Source: Prosopocoilus inquinatus (taxonomy: Eukaryota; Arthropoda; Insecta; Coleoptera; Lucanidae). From it: a stretch of DNA of 64,000 bases. A program made the translations under genes and the position numbers. Numbering within the stretch: position 1 is the stretch's first letter; every line of letters starts with the position of its first letter. The notes beneath the pieces are model-generated. The model ran no database searches and had not been told where the DNA came from. It saw nothing but the letters and a program-made list of their open reading frames with translations. Positions 1-13,885 of the stretch are shown one piece after another. The stretch is from the NCBI GenBank assembly GCA_036172665.1, contig JAYKNF010000024.1:248001-312000 (forward strand), written 5' to 3'.

Positions 1-1425
1 ACAAGATAGATAAGTAAGGATCGATTAGATAAATCACAGGAACAACGCTAGTACGTGCTCTTTCGTTCAAAACTATTTCCAGCTTCTGCTGCGTCCGAGA
101 ACTTCGTATCTCAAATCAGAGTTACTGGAGTCCATCGTAACGTCAAATAACAAGATAGATAAGTAAGGATCGATTAGATACATCACAGGAACAACGCTAA
201 TACGTCTTATTTCGTTCAAAACTATTTCCAGGTCCTGCTAAGTCCGAGAAACTCGTATCTCACATCAGAGTTACTGGAGTCCGTTGAAACGTCAAATAAC
301 ATAGTAGATAAGTAAGGATCGATTAGATACATCACAGGAACAACGCTAATACGTGTTTTTTCGTTCAAAACTATTTCTAGCTTCTGCTGCGTCCGAGAAC
401 TTCGTATCTCACATCAGAGGTACTGGAATGCATCGTAACGTCAAATAACTTGATAGATAAGTAAGGATCGATTAGATACATCACAGGAACAACGCTAATA
501 CGTGTTGTTTCGTTCAAAACTATTTCCAGCTTCTGCTGCGTCCGAGAACTTGGTATCTCACATCAGAGTTACTGGAGTCCATCGTAACTTGAAATAACAT
601 GATAGATAAGTAAGGATCGATTAGATACATCACAGGAACAACGCTAATACATGTTGTTTCGTTCAGAACTATTTCCAGCTCCTGCTGCGTCCGAGAACAT
701 CGTATCTCACATCAGTTACTGGAGTCCATCGTAACGTCAAATAACATGATAGATAAGTAAGGATCGATTAGATATATCACAGGAACAACGCTAATACGTG
801 TTATTTCGTTCAAAACTATTTCCAGCTATTGCTGAGTCCGAGAACTTCGTATCTCACATCAGAGTTACTGGAGTCCGTTGAAACGTCAAATAACATAGTA
901 GATAAGTAACGATCGATTAGATACATCACAAGAACCACGCTAATACGTGTCATTTCGTTCAAAACTATTTGCAGCTCCTGCTGAGTCCGAGAACTTCGTA
1001 TCTCTCATCAGAGTTACTGGAGTCCGTTGAAACATCAAATAATATAGTAGATAAGTAACGATCGATTAGATACATCACAGGAACAACGATAATACGTGTT
1101 ATTAAGTTCAAAACTATTTCCAGGTCCTGCTGAGATCGAGAACCTCGTATCTCACATCAGAGTTACTGGAGTCCGTTGAAACGTCAAATAACATAGTAGA
1201 TAAGTAAGGATCGATTAGATACATCACAGGAACAACGCTAATACGTGTTGTTTCGTTCAGAACTATTTCCAGCTCCTGCTGCGTCCGAGAACTTCGTATC
1301 TCACATCAGAGTTACTGGAGTCCATTGTAACGTTAAATAACATGATAGATAAGTAAGGATCGATTAGATACATCACAGGAACAACGCTAATACGTGTTAT
1401 TTCGTTCAAAATTATTTCCAGTTCC

Positions 1426-4400
1426 TGCTGAGTCCGAGAACTTCGTATCTCACATCAGAGTTACTGGAGTCCGTTGAAACGTCAAATAACATAGTAGATA
1501 AGTAAGGATCGATTAGATACATCACAGGAACAACGCTAATACGTGTTGTTTCGTTCAAAATTATTTCCAGCTTCTGCTGCGTCCGAGAACTTCGTATCTC
1601 ACATCAGAGTTACTGGAGTGCATCGTAACGTCAAATAACACGATAGATAAGTAAGGATCGATTAGATAAATCACAGGAACAACGCTAGTACGTGCTCTTT
1701 CGTTCAAAACTATTTCTAGCTTCTGCTGCGTCCGAGAACTTCGTATCTCGCATCAGAGGTACTGGAGTGCATCGTAACGTCAAATAACTTGATAGGTAAG
1801 TAAGGATCGATTAGATACATCACAGGAACAACGCTAATACGTGTTGTTTCGTTCAAAATTATTTCCAGCTTCTGCTGCGTCCGAGAACTTCGTATCTCAC
1901 ATCAGAGTTACTGGAGTGCATCGTAACGTCAAATAACACGATAGATAAGTAAGGATCGATTAGATAAATCACAGGAACAACGCTAGTACGTGCTCTTTCG
2001 TTCAAAACTATTTCCAGCTTCTGCTGCGTCCGAAAACTTCGTATCTCAAATCAGAGTTACTGGAGTCCATCGTAACTTCAAATAACAAGATAGATAAGTA
2101 AGGATCGATTAGATACATCACAGGAACAACGCTAATACGTGTTATTTCGTTCAAAACTATTTCCAGGTCCTGCTGAGTCCGAGAACCTCGTATCTCACAT
2201 CAGAGTTACTGGAGTCCGTTGAAACGTCAAATAACATAGTAGATAAGTAAGGATCGATTAGATACATCACAGGAACAACGCTAATACGTGTTTTTTCGTT
2301 CAAAACTATTTCTAGCTTCTGCTGCGTCCGAGAACTTCGTATCTCACATCAGAGGTACTGGAATGCATCGTAACGTCAAATAACTTGATAGATAAGTAAG
2401 GATCGATTAGATACATCACAGGAACAACGCTAATACGTGTTGTTTCGTTCAAAACTATTTCCAGCTTCTGCTGCGTCCGAGAACTTGGTATCTCTCATCA
2501 GAGATACTGGAGTCCGTTGAAACATCAAATAATATAGTAGATAAGTAACGTTCGATTAGATACATCACAGGAACAACGATAATACGTGTTATTAGGTTCA
2601 AAACTATTTCCAGGTCCTGCTGAGATCGAGAACTTCGTATCTCACATCAGAGTTACTGGAGTCCGTTGAAACGTCAAATAACATAGTAGATAAGTAAGGA
2701 TCGATTAGATACATCACAGGAACAACGCTAATACGTGTTGTTTCGTTCAGAACTATTTCCAGCTCCTGCTGCGTCCGAGAACTTCGTATCTCACATCAGA
2801 GTTACTGGAGTCCATTGTAACGTTAAATAACATGATAGATAAGTAAGGATCGATTAGATACATCACAGGAACAACGCTAATACGTGTTATTTCGTTCAAA
2901 ATTATTTCCAGCTCCTGCTGAGTCCGAGAACTTCGTATCTCACATCAGAATTACTGGAGTCCGTTGAAACGTCAAATAACATAGTAGATAAGTAAGGATC
3001 GATTAGATACATCACAGGAACAACGCTAATACGTGTTTTTTCGTTCAAGACTATTTCTAGCTTCTGCTGCGTCCGAGAACTTCGTATCTCACATCAGAGG
3101 TACTGGAGTGCATCGTAACGTCAAATAACTTGATAGGTAAGTAAGGATCGATTAGATACATCACAGGAACAATGCTAATACGTGTTGTTTCGTTCAGAAC
3201 TATTTCCAGCTTCTGCTGCGTCCGAGAACTTGGTATCTCACATCAGAGTTACTGGAGTATATCGTAACTTGAAATAACATGATAGATAAGTAAGGATCGA
3301 TTAGATACATCACAGGAACAACGCTAATACGTGTTACTTCGTTCAAAACTATTTCCAGCTCCTGCTGCGTCCGAGAACTTCGTTTCTCATATCAGAGTTA
3401 CTGGAGTCCGTTGAAACATCAAATAACATAGTAGATAAGTAAGGATCGATTAGATACATCACAGGAACAACGCTAATACGTGTTGTTTCGTTCAAAACTA
3501 TTTCCAGCTAATGCTGCGTCCGAGAACTTCGTATCTCACATCAGAGTTCCTGGAGTCCGTTGAAACGTCAAATAACATAGTAGATAAGTAACGATCTGTT
3601 AGATACATCACAGGAACAACGCTAATACATGTTGTTTCGTTCAAAACTATTTCCAGCTTCTGCTGCGTCCGAGAGCTTCGTATCTCACATCAGAGATACT
3701 GGAGTGCATCGTTACGTCAAATAACATGATAGATAAGTAAGGATCGATTAGATATATCACAGGAACAACGCTAATACGTGTTATTTCGTTCAAAACTATT
3801 TCCAGCTATTGCTGAGTCCGAGAACTTCGTATCTCACATCAGAGTTACTGGAGTCCGTTGAAACGTCAAATAACATAGTAGATAAGTAACGATCGATTAG
3901 ATACATCACAGGAACAACGCTAATACGTGATATTTCGTTCAAAACTATTTGCAGGTTATGCTGAGTCCGAGAACCTCGTATCTCACATCAGAGTTACTGT
4001 AGTCCGTTGAAACGTCAAATAACATAGTAGATAAGTAAGGATCGATTAGATACATCACAGGAAAAACGCTAATACGTGTTGTTTCGTTCAGAACTATTTC
4101 CAGCTCCTGCTGCGTCCGAGAAATTCGTATATCACATCAGAGTTACTGGAGTCCATCGTAAGGTTAAATAACATGATAGATAAGTAAGGATCGATTAGAT
4201 ACATCACAGGAACAACGCTAATACGTGTTATTTCGTTCAAAACTATTTCCAGCTCCTGCTGAGTCCGAGAACTTCGTATCTCACATCAGAGATACTGGAG
4301 TCCGTTGAAACGTCAAATAACATAGTAGATAAGTAAGTATCGATTAGATACATCACAGGAACAACGCTAATACGTGTTGTTTCGTTCAAAACTATTTCCA

Positions 4401-6444
4401 GCTAATGCTGCGTCCGAGAACTTCGTATCTCACATCAGAGTTCCTGGAGTCCGTTGAAACGTCAAATAACATAGTAGATAAGTAACGATCTATTAGATAC
4501 ATCACAGGAACAACGCTAATACATGTTGTTTCGTTCAAAACTATTTCCAGCTTCTGCTGCGTCCGAGAGCTTCGTATCTCACATCAGAGATACTGGAGTG
4601 CATCGTTACGTCAAATAACATGATAGATAAGTAAGGATCGATTAGATATATCACAGGAACAACGCTAATACGTGTTATTTCGTTCAAAACTATTTCCAGC
4701 TATTGCTGAGTCCGAGAACTTCGTATCTCACATCAGAGTTACTGGAGTCCGTTGAAACGTCAAATAACATAGTAGATAAGTAAGGATCGATTAGATACAT
4801 CACAGGAACAACGCTAATACGTGTTGTTTCGTTCAAAATTATTTCCAGCTTCTGCTGCGTCCGAGAACTTCGTATCTCACATCAGAGTTACTGGAGTGCA
4901 TCGTAACGTCAAATAACACGATAGATAAGTAAGGATCGATTAGATAAATCACAGGAACAACGCTAGTACGTGCTCTTTCGTTCAAAACTATTTCTAGCTT
5001 CTGCTGCGTCCGAGAACTTCGTATCTCGCATCAGAGGTACTGGAGTGCATCGTAACGTCAAATAACTTGATAGGTAAGTAAGGATCGATTAGATACATCA
5101 CAGGAACAACGCTAATAAGTGTTGTTTCGTTCAAAATTATTTCCAGCTTCTGCTGCGTCCGAGAACTTCGTATCTCACATCAGAGTTACTGGAGTGCATC
5201 GTAACGTCAAATAACACGATAGATAAGTAAGGATCGATTAGATAAATCACAGGAACAACGCTAGTACGTGCTCTTTCGTTCAAAACTATTTCCAGCTTCT
5301 GCTGCGTCCGAAAACTTCGTATCTCAAATCAGAGTTACTGGAGTCCATCGTAACTTCAAATAACAAGATAGATAAGTAAGGATCGATTAGATACATCACA
5401 GGAACAACGCTAATACGTGTTATTTCGTTCAAAACTATTTCCAGGTCCTGCTGAGTCCGAGAACCTCGTATCTCACATCAGAGTTACTGGAGTCCGTTGA
5501 AACGTCAAATAACATAGTAGATAAGTAAGGATCGATTAGATACATCACAGGAACAACGCTAATACGTGTTTTTTCGTTCAAAACTATTTCTAGCTTCTGC
5601 TGCGTCCGAGAACTTCGTATCTCACATCAGAGGTACTGGAATGCATCGTAACGTCAAATAACTTGATAGATAAGTAAGGATCGATTAGATACATCACAGG
5701 AACAACGCTAATACGTGTTGTTTCGTTCAAAACTATTTCCAGCTTCTGCTGCGTCCGAGAACTTGGTATCTCTCATCAGAGATACTGGAGTCCGTTGAAA
5801 CATCAAATAATATAGTAGATAAGTAACGTTCGATTAGATACATCACAGGAACAACGATAATACGTGTTATTAGGTTCAAAACTATTTCCAGGTCCTGCTG
5901 AGATCGAGAACCTCGTATCTCACATCAGAGTTACTGGAGTCCGTTGAAACGTCAAATAACATAGTAGATAAGTAAGGATCGATTAGATACATCACAGGAA
6001 CAACGCTAATACGTGTTGTTTCGTTCAGAACTATTTCCAGCTCCTGCTGCGTCCGAGAACTTCGTATCTCACATCAGAGTTACTGGAGTCCATTGTAACG
6101 TTAAATAACATGATAGATAAGTAAGGATCGATTAGATACATCACAGGAACAACGCTAATACGTGTTATTTCGTTCAAAATTATTTCCAGCTCCTGCTGAG
6201 TCCGAGAACTTCGTATCTCACATCAGAATTACTGGAGTCCGTTGAAACGTCAAATAACATAGTAGATAAGTAAGGATCGATTAGATACATCACAGGAACA
6301 ACGCTAATACGTGTTTTTTCGTTCAAGACTATTTCTAGCTTCTGCTGCGTCCGAGAACTTCGTATCTCACATCAGAGGTACTGGAGTGCATCGTAACGTC
6401 AAATAACTTGATAGGTAAGTAAGGATCGATTAGATACATCACAG
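1426..6444. repeat. 22-monomer-offset duplication (3,278 bp)
   Basis: Positions of about 1,426-3,166 recur at about 4,704-6,444 with a constant offset of 3,278 bp, exactly 22 x 149. Shared rare variants prove the pairing: TCTCGCATCAGAGG (1,746 and 5,024), the GCTAGTACGTGCTCTTT monomers, and TTGGTATCTCTCATCAG (about 2,488 and 5,766). I noticed only two or three differences, for example AATACG versus AATAAG near 5,116 and AACTTCG versus AACCTCG near 5,910. At the left edge the copies diverge around CTGAG. At the right edge copy 2 jumps at about 6,445 into sequence matching 4,061 onward. Confidence 0.85.
3420..4784. repeat. 6-monomer higher-order repeat (894 bp), about 1.5 copies
   Basis: The variant CCAGCTAATGCTGCG lies at about 3,504 and again 894 bp (6 x 149) later at about 4,398. 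It is followed in both places by the same series: CTGGAGTCC after a CAGAGTTCC variant, then GATCTGTTAG or GATCTATTAG, ACATGTTGTTTCG, CCGAGAGCTTCG and the TATATCACAGG monomer. The same 6-mer unit reappears near 6,445-7,667 and 10,316-11,538, so it is nested inside larger duplications. Confidence 0.8.
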
Positions 6445-7667
6445 GAAAAACGCTAATACGTGTTGTTTCGTTCAGAACTATTTCCAGCTCCTGCTGCGTC
6501 CGAGAAATTCGTATATCACATCAGAGTTACTGGAGTCCATCGTAAGGTTAAATAACATGATAGATAAGTAAGGATCGATTAGATACATCACAGGAACAAC
6601 GCTAATACGTGTTATTTCGTTCAAAACTATTTCCAGCTCCTGCTGAGTCCGAGAACTTCGTATCTCACATCAGAGATACTGGAGTCCGTTGAAACGTCAA
6701 ATAACATAGTAGATAAGTAAGTATCGATTAGATACATCACAGGAACAACGCTAATACGTGTTGTTTCGTTCAAAACTATTTCCAGCTAATGCTGCGTCCG
6801 AGAACTTCGTATCTCACATCAGAGTTCCTGGAGTCCGTTGAAACGTCAAATAACATAGTAGATAAGTAACGATCTATTAGATACATCACAGGAACAACGC
6901 TAATACATGTTGTTTCGTTCAAAACTATTTCCAGCTTCTGCTGCGTCCGAGAGCTTCGTATCTCACATCAGAGATACTGGAGTGCATCGTTACGTCAAAT
7001 AACATGATAGATAAGTAAGGATCGATTAGATATATCACAGGAACAACGCTAATACGTGTTATTTCGTTCAAAACTATTTCCAGCTATTGCTGAGTCCGAG
7101 AACTTCGTATCTCACATCAGAGTTACTGGAGTCCGTTGAAACGTCAAATAACATAGTAGATAAGTAACGATCGATTAGATACATCACAGGAACAACGCTA
7201 ATACGTGATATTTCGTTCAAAACTATTTGCAGGTCCTGCTGAGTCCGAGAACCTCGTATCTCACATCAGAGTTACTGTAGTCCGTTGAAACGTCAAATAA
7301 CATAGTAGATAAGTAAGGATCGATTAGATACATCACAGGAAAAACGCTAATACGTGTTGTTTCGTTCAGAACTATTTCCAGCTCCTGCTGCGTCCGAGAA
7401 ATTCGTATATCACATCAGAGTTACTGGAGTCCATCGTAAGGTTAAATAACATGATAGATAAGTAAGGATCGATTAGATACATCACAGGAACAACGCTAAT
7501 ACGTGTTATTTCGTTCAAAACTATTTCCAGCTCCTGCTGAGTCCGAGAACTTCGTATCTCACATCAGAGATACTGGAGTCCGTTGAAACGTCAAATAACA
7601 TAGTAGATAAGTAAGTATCGATTAGATACATCACAGGAACAACGCTAATACGTGTTGTTTCGTTCAG
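6445..7667. repeat. 6-monomer higher-order repeat, second locus
   Basis: The rare variant GGAAAAACGCTAATACG, followed by GAGAAATTCGTATATCAC, occurs at 6,445 and again at 7,339. That is 894 bp, or six monomers, apart. The second copy is partial and diverges at about 7,667, where CAGAACTATTTCCAGCTTC replaces CAAAACTATTTCCAGCTAA. The same start variant at 4,061 lies exactly 16 monomers (2,384 bp) upstream of 6,445. Confidence 0.8.
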
Positions 7668-10315
7668 AACTATTTCCAGCTTCTGCTGCGTCCGAAAACT
7701 TGGTATCTCACATCAGAGTTACTGGAGTGCATCGTAACGTCAAATAACTTGATAGATAAGTAAGGATCGATTAGATACATCACAGGAACAACGCTAATAC
7801 GTGTTGTTTCGTTCAAAACTATTTCCAGCTTCTGCTGCGTCCGAAAACATGGTATCTCACATCAGAGTTACTGGAGTCCATCGTAACTTGAAATAACATG
7901 ATAGATAAGTAAGGATCGATTAGATACATCACAGGAACAACGCTAATACGTGTTGTTTCGTTCAGAACTATTTCCAGCTCCTGCTGCGTCCGAGAACATC
8001 GTATCTCACATCAGAGTTACTGGAGTCCATCGTAACTTCAAACAACATGATAGATAAGTAAGGATCGATTAGATACATCACAGGAACAACGCTAATACGT
8101 GTTGTTTCGTTCAGAACTATTTCCAGCTTCTGCTGCGTCCGAAAACTTCGTATCTCACATCAGAGTTACTGGAGTCGATCGTAAAGTCAAATAACATGAT
8201 AGATAAGTAAGGATCGATTAGATACATCACAGGAACAACGCTAATACGTGCTGTTTAGTTCAAAACTATTTCCAGCTTCTGCTGCGTCCGAAAACTTCGT
8301 ATCACATCAGAGTTACTGGAGTCCATCGTAACGCGAAATAACATGATAGGTAAGTAAGGATCGATTAGATACATCACAGGAACAACGCTAATACGTGTTT
8401 TTTCGTTCAAAACTATTTCCAGCTTCTGCTGCGTCCGAAAACTTCGTATCACATCAGAGTTACTGGAGTCCATCGTAACGCGAAATAACATGATAGATAA
8501 GTAAGGATCGATTAGATACATCACAGGAACAACGCTAATACGTGTTATTTCGTTCAAAACTATTTCCAGCTCCTGCTGAGTCCGAGAACTTCGTATCTCA
8601 CATCAGAGTTACTGGAGTCCGTTGAAGCGTCAAATAACATAGTAGATAAGTAAGGATCGATTAGATACATCACAGGAACAACGCTAATACGTGTTTTTTC
8701 GTTCAAAACTATTTCTAGCTTCTGCTGCGTCCGAGAACTTCGTATCTCACATCAGAGGTACTGGAGTGCATCGTAACGTCAAATAACTTGATAGATAAGT
8801 AAGGATCGATTAGATACATCACAGGAACAACGCTAATACGTGTTGTTTCGTTCAAAACTATTTCCAGGTCCTGCTGAGTCCGAGAACCTCGGTATCTCAC
8901 ATCAGAGTTACTGGAGTCCGTTGAAACGTCAAATAACATAGTAGATAAGTAAAGATCGATTAAATACATCACAGGAACAACGCTAATACGTGTTGTTTCG
9001 TTCAGAATTATTTCCAGCTCCTGCTGCGTCCGAGAACTTCGTATCTCACATCAGAGTTACTGGAGTCCATCGTAACGTTAAATAACATAATAGATAAGTA
9101 AGGATCGATTAGATACATCACAGGAACAACGCTAATACGTGTTATTTCGTTCAAAACTATTTCCAGCTCCTGCTGAGTCCGAGAACTTCGTATCTCACAT
9201 CAGAATTACTGGAGTCCGTTGAAACGTCAAATAACATAGTAGATAAGTAAGGATCGATTAGATACATCACAGGAACAACGCTAATACGTGTTTTTTCGTT
9301 CAAGACTATTTCTAGCTTCTGCTGCGTCCGAGAACTTCGTATCTCACATCAGAGGTACTGGAGTGCATCGTAACGTCAAATAACTTGATAGGTAAGTAAG
9401 GATCGATTAGATACATCACAGGAACAATGCTAATACGTGTTGTTTCGTTCAGAACTATTTCCAGCTTCTGCTGCGTCCGAGAACTTGGTATCTCACATCA
9501 GAGTTACTGGAGTATATCGTAACTTGAAATAACATGATAGATAAGTAAGGATCGATTAGATACATCACAGGAACAACGCTAATACGTGTTACTTCGTTCA
9601 AAACTATTTCCAGCTCCTGCTGCGTCCGAGAACTTCGTTTCTCATATCAGAGTTACTGGAGTCCGTTGAAACATCAAATAACATAGTAGATAAGTAAGGA
9701 TCGATTAGATACATCACAGGAACAACGCTAATACGTGTTGTTTCGTTCAAAACTATTTCCAGCTAATGCTGCGTCCGAGAACTTCGTATCTCACATCAGA
9801 GTTCCTGGAGTCCGTTGAAACGTCAAATAACATAGTAGATAAGTAACGATCTGTTAGATACATCACAGGAACAACGCTAATACATGTTGTTTCGTTCAAA
9901 ACTATTTCCAGCTTCTGCTGCGTCCGAGAGCTTCGTATCTCACATCAGAGATACTGGAGTGCATCGTTACGTCAAATAACATGATAGATAAGTAAGGATC
10001 GATTAGATATATCACAGGAACAACGCTAATACGTGTTATTTCGTTCAAAACTATTTCCAGCTATTGCTGAGTCCGAGAACTTCGTATCTCACATCAGAGT
10101 TACTGGAGTCCGTTGAAACGTCAAATAACATAGTAGATAAGTAACGATCGATTAGATACATCACAGGAACAACGCTAATACGTGATATTTCGTTCAAAAC
10201 TATTTGCAGGTTATGCTGAGTCCGAGAACCTCGTATCTCACATCAGAGTTACTGTAGTCCGTTGAAACGTCAAATAACATAGTAGATAAGTAAGGATCGA
10301 TTAGATACATCACAG

Positions 10316-11538
10316 GAAAAACGCTAATACGTGTTGTTTCGTTCAGAACTATTTCCAGCTCCTGCTGCGTCCGAGAAATTCGTATATCACATCAGAGTTA
10401 CTGGAGTCCATCGTAAGGTTAAATAACATGATAGATAAGTAAGGATCGATTAGATACATCACAGGAACAACGCTAATACGTGTTATTTCGTTCAAAACTA
10501 TTTCCAGCTCCTGCTGAGTCCGAGAACTTCGTATCTCACATCAGAGATACTGGAGTCCGTTGAAACGTCAAATAACATAGTAGATAAGTAAGTATCGATT
10601 AGATACATCACAGGAACAACGCTAATACGTGTTGTTTCGTTCAAAACTATTTCCAGCTAATGCTGCGTCCGAGAACTTCGTATCTCACATCAGAGTTCCT
10701 GGAGTCCGTTGAAACGTCAAATAACATAGTAGATAAGTAACGATCTATTAGATACATCACAGGAACAACGCTAATACATGTTGTTTCGTTCAAAACTATT
10801 TCCAGCATCTGCTGCGTCCGAGAGCTTCGTATCTCACATCAGAGATACTGGAGTGCATCGTTACGTCAAATAACATGATAGATAAGTAAGGATCGATTAG
10901 ATATATCACAGGAACAACGCTAATACGTGTTATTTCGTTCAAAACTATTTCCAGCTATTGCTGAGTCCGAGAACTTCGTATCTCACATCAGAGTTACTGG
11001 AGTCCGTTGAAACGTCAAATAACATAGTAGATAAGTAACGATCGATTAGATACATCACAGGAACAACGCTAATACGTGATATTTCGTTCAAAACTATTTG
11101 CAGGTCCTGCTGAGTCCGAGAACCTCGTATCTCACATCAGAGTTACTGTAGTCCGTTGAAACGTCAAATAACATAGTAGATAAGTAAGGATCGATTAGAT
11201 ACATCACAGGAAAAACGCTAATACGTGTTGTTTCGTTCAGAACTATTTCCAGCTCCTGCTGCGTCCGAGAAATTCGTATATCACATCAGAGTTACTGGAG
11301 TCCATCGTAAGGTTAAATAACATGATAGATAAGTAAGGATCGATTAGATACATCACAGGAACAACGCTAATACGTGTTATTTCGTTCAAAACTATTTCCA
11401 GCTCCTGCTGAGTCCGAGAACTTCGTATCTCACATCAGAGATACTGGAGTCCGTTGAAACGTCAAATAACATAGTAGATAAGTAAGTATCGATTAGATAC
11501 ATCACAGGAACAACGCTAATACGTGTTGTTTCGTTCAG
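10316..11538. repeat. 6-monomer higher-order repeat, third locus
   Basis: Copy of the 6-mer unit inside the 3,871-bp duplication. GGAAAAACGCT occurs at 10,316 and 11,210, again 894 bp apart, each followed by GAGAAATTCGTATATCAC. The matching positions at 6,445 and 7,339 are each 3,871 bp upstream. Confidence 0.8.
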
Positions 11539-13239
11539 AACTATTTCCAGCTTCTGCTGCGTCCGAAAACTTGGTATCTCACATCAGAGTTACTGGAGTG
11601 CATCGTAACGTCAAATAACTTGATAGATAAGTAAGGATCGATTAGATACATCACAGGAACAACGCTAATACGTGTTGTTTCGTTCAAAACTATTTCCAGC
11701 TTCTGCTGCGTCCGAAAACTTGGTATCTCACATCAGAGTTACTGGAGTCCATCGTAACTTGAAATAACATGATAGATAAGTAAGGATCGATTAGATACAT
11801 CACAGGAACAACGCTAATACGTGTTGTTTCGTTCAGAACTATTTCCAGCTCCTGCTGCGTCCGAGAACATCGTATCTCACATCAGAGTTACTGGAGTCCA
11901 TCGTAACTTCAAACAACATGATAGATAAGTAAGGATCGATTAGATACATCACAGGAACAACGCTAATACGTGTTGTTTCGTTCAGAACTATTTCCAGCTT
12001 CTGCTGCGTCCGAAAACTTCGTATCTCACATCAGAGTTACTGGAGTCGATCGTAAAGTCAAATAACATGATAGATAAGTAAGGATCGATTAGATACATCA
12101 CAGGAACAACGCTAATACGTGCTGTTTAGTTCAAAACTATTTCCAGCTTCTGCTGCGTCCGAAAACTTCGTATCACATCAGAGTTACTGGAGTCCATCGT
12201 AACGCGAAATAACATGATAGGTAAGTAAGGATCGATTAGATACATCACAGGAACAACGCTAATACGTGTTTTTTCGTTCAAAACTATTTCCAGCTTCTGC
12301 TGCGTCCGAAAACTTCGTATCACATCAGAGTTACTGGAGTCCATCGTAACGCGAAATAACATGATAGATAAGTAAGGATCGATTAGATACATCACAGGAA
12401 CAACGCTAATACGTGTTATTTCGTTCAAAACTATTTCCAGCTCCTGCTGAGTCCGAGAACTTCGTATCTCACATCAGAGTTACTGGAGTCCGTTGAAGCG
12501 TCAAATAACATAGTAGATAAGTAAGGATCGATTAGATACATCACAGGAACAACGCTAATACGTGTTTTTTCGTTCAAAACTATTTCTAGCTTCTGCTGCG
12601 TCCGAGAACTTCGTATCTCACATCAGAGGTACTGGAGTGCATCGTAACGTCAAATAACTTGATAGATAAGTAAGGATCGATTAGATACATCACAGGAACA
12701 ACGCTAATACGTGTTGTTTCGTTCAAAACTATTTCCAGGTCCTGCTGAGTCCGAGAACCTCGGTATCTCACATCAGAGTTACTGGAGTCCGTTGAAACGT
12801 CAAATAACATAGTAGATAAGTAAAGATCGATTAAATACATCACAGGAACAACGCTAATACGTGTTGTTTCGTTCAGAATTATTTCCAGCTCCTGCTGCGT
12901 CCGAGAACTTCGTATCTCACATCAGAGTTACTGGAGTCCATCGTAACGTTAAATAACATAATAGATAAGTAAGGATCGATTAGATACATCACAGGAACAA
13001 CGCTAATACGTGTTATTTCGTTCAAAACTATTTCCAGCTCCTGCTGAGTCCGAGAACTTCGTATCTCACATCAGAGTTACTGGAGTCCGTTGAAACGTCA
13101 AATAACATAGTAGATAAGTACGGATCGATTAGATACATCACAGTAACAACGCTAATACGTGTTTTTTCGTTCAAAACTATTTCCAGCTTCTGCTGCGTCC
13201 GAGAACTTCGTATCTCATATCACTGTTACTGGAGTCCGT

Positions 13240-13885
13240 TGAAACGTCAAATAACATAGTAGATAAGTAACGATCGATTAGATACATCACAAGAACCACG
13301 CTAATACGTGTCATTTCGTTCAAAACTATTTGCAGCTCCTGCTGAGTCCGAGAACTTCGTATCTCTCATCAGAGTTACTGGAGTCCGTTGAAACATCAAA
13401 TAATATAGTAGATAAGTAACGATCGATTAGATACATCACAGGAACAACGATAATACGTGTTATTAAGTTCAAAATTATTTCCAGGTCCTGCTGAGATCGA
13501 GAACCTCGTATCTCACATCAGAGTTACTGGAGTCCGTTGAAACGTCAAATAACATAGTAGATAAGTAAGGATCGATTAGATACATCACAGGAACAACGCT
13601 AATACGTGTTGTTTCGTTCAGAACTATTTCCAGCTCCTGCTGCGTCCGAGAACTTCGTATCTCACATCAGAGTTACTGGAGTCCATTGTAACGTTAAATA
13701 ACATGATAGATAAGTAAGGATCGATTAGATACATCACAGGAACAACGCTAATACGTGTTATTTCGTTCAAAATTATTTCCAGTTCCTGCTGAGTCCGAGA
13801 ACTTCGTATCTCACATCAGAGTTACTGGAGTCCGTTGAAACGTCAAATAACATAGTAGATAAGTAAGGATCGATTAGATACATCA
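13240..13885. repeat. Block shared with the start of the window
   Basis: About 13,240-13,885 matches about 880-1,525, offset 12,361 bp (83 x 149 minus 6). Shared private variants are ACAAGAACCACGC followed by TCATTTCGTTC, TATTAAGTTC, CTGAGATCGAG and CCATTGTAACGTTAAAT. A further stretch near 14,280-14,600 resembles about 130-450 near the window start, so the order of blocks is shuffled relative to the first copy. Confidence 0.7.

Larger units (their letters stand above)
2946..11038. repeat. 42-monomer-offset duplication (6,255 bp)
   Basis: About 2,946-4,784 recurs at about 9,201-11,038, with an offset of 6,255 bp (42 x 149 minus 3). Private variants shared by both copies include CATCAGAATTACTGG (2,943 and 9,198), GGAACAATGCTAATACG (3,166 and 9,421), GGAGTATATCG, GATCTGTTAG and TTTGCAGGTTATGCTG. 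One difference is CCAGCTTCTG versus CCAGCATCTG near 10,804. Between the copies lie other duplicated blocks, so these are layered events rather than one simple tandem duplication. Confidence 0.8.
6416..13075. repeat. 26-monomer-offset duplication (3,871 bp)
   Basis: About 6,416-9,204 recurs at about 10,287-13,075, offset 3,871 bp (26 x 149 minus 3; the unit contains monomers with a 3-bp loss at TCGTATCACATCAG). The copies look almost identical over roughly 2.8 kb. I noticed only CTTCTG/CATCTG at 6,933/10,804 and CATGG/CTTGG at about 7,848/11,719. The left edge is a change from ATAGGTAAG to GTAGATAAG. The right edge is CAGAATTACT versus CAGAGTTACT. Confidence 0.85.
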
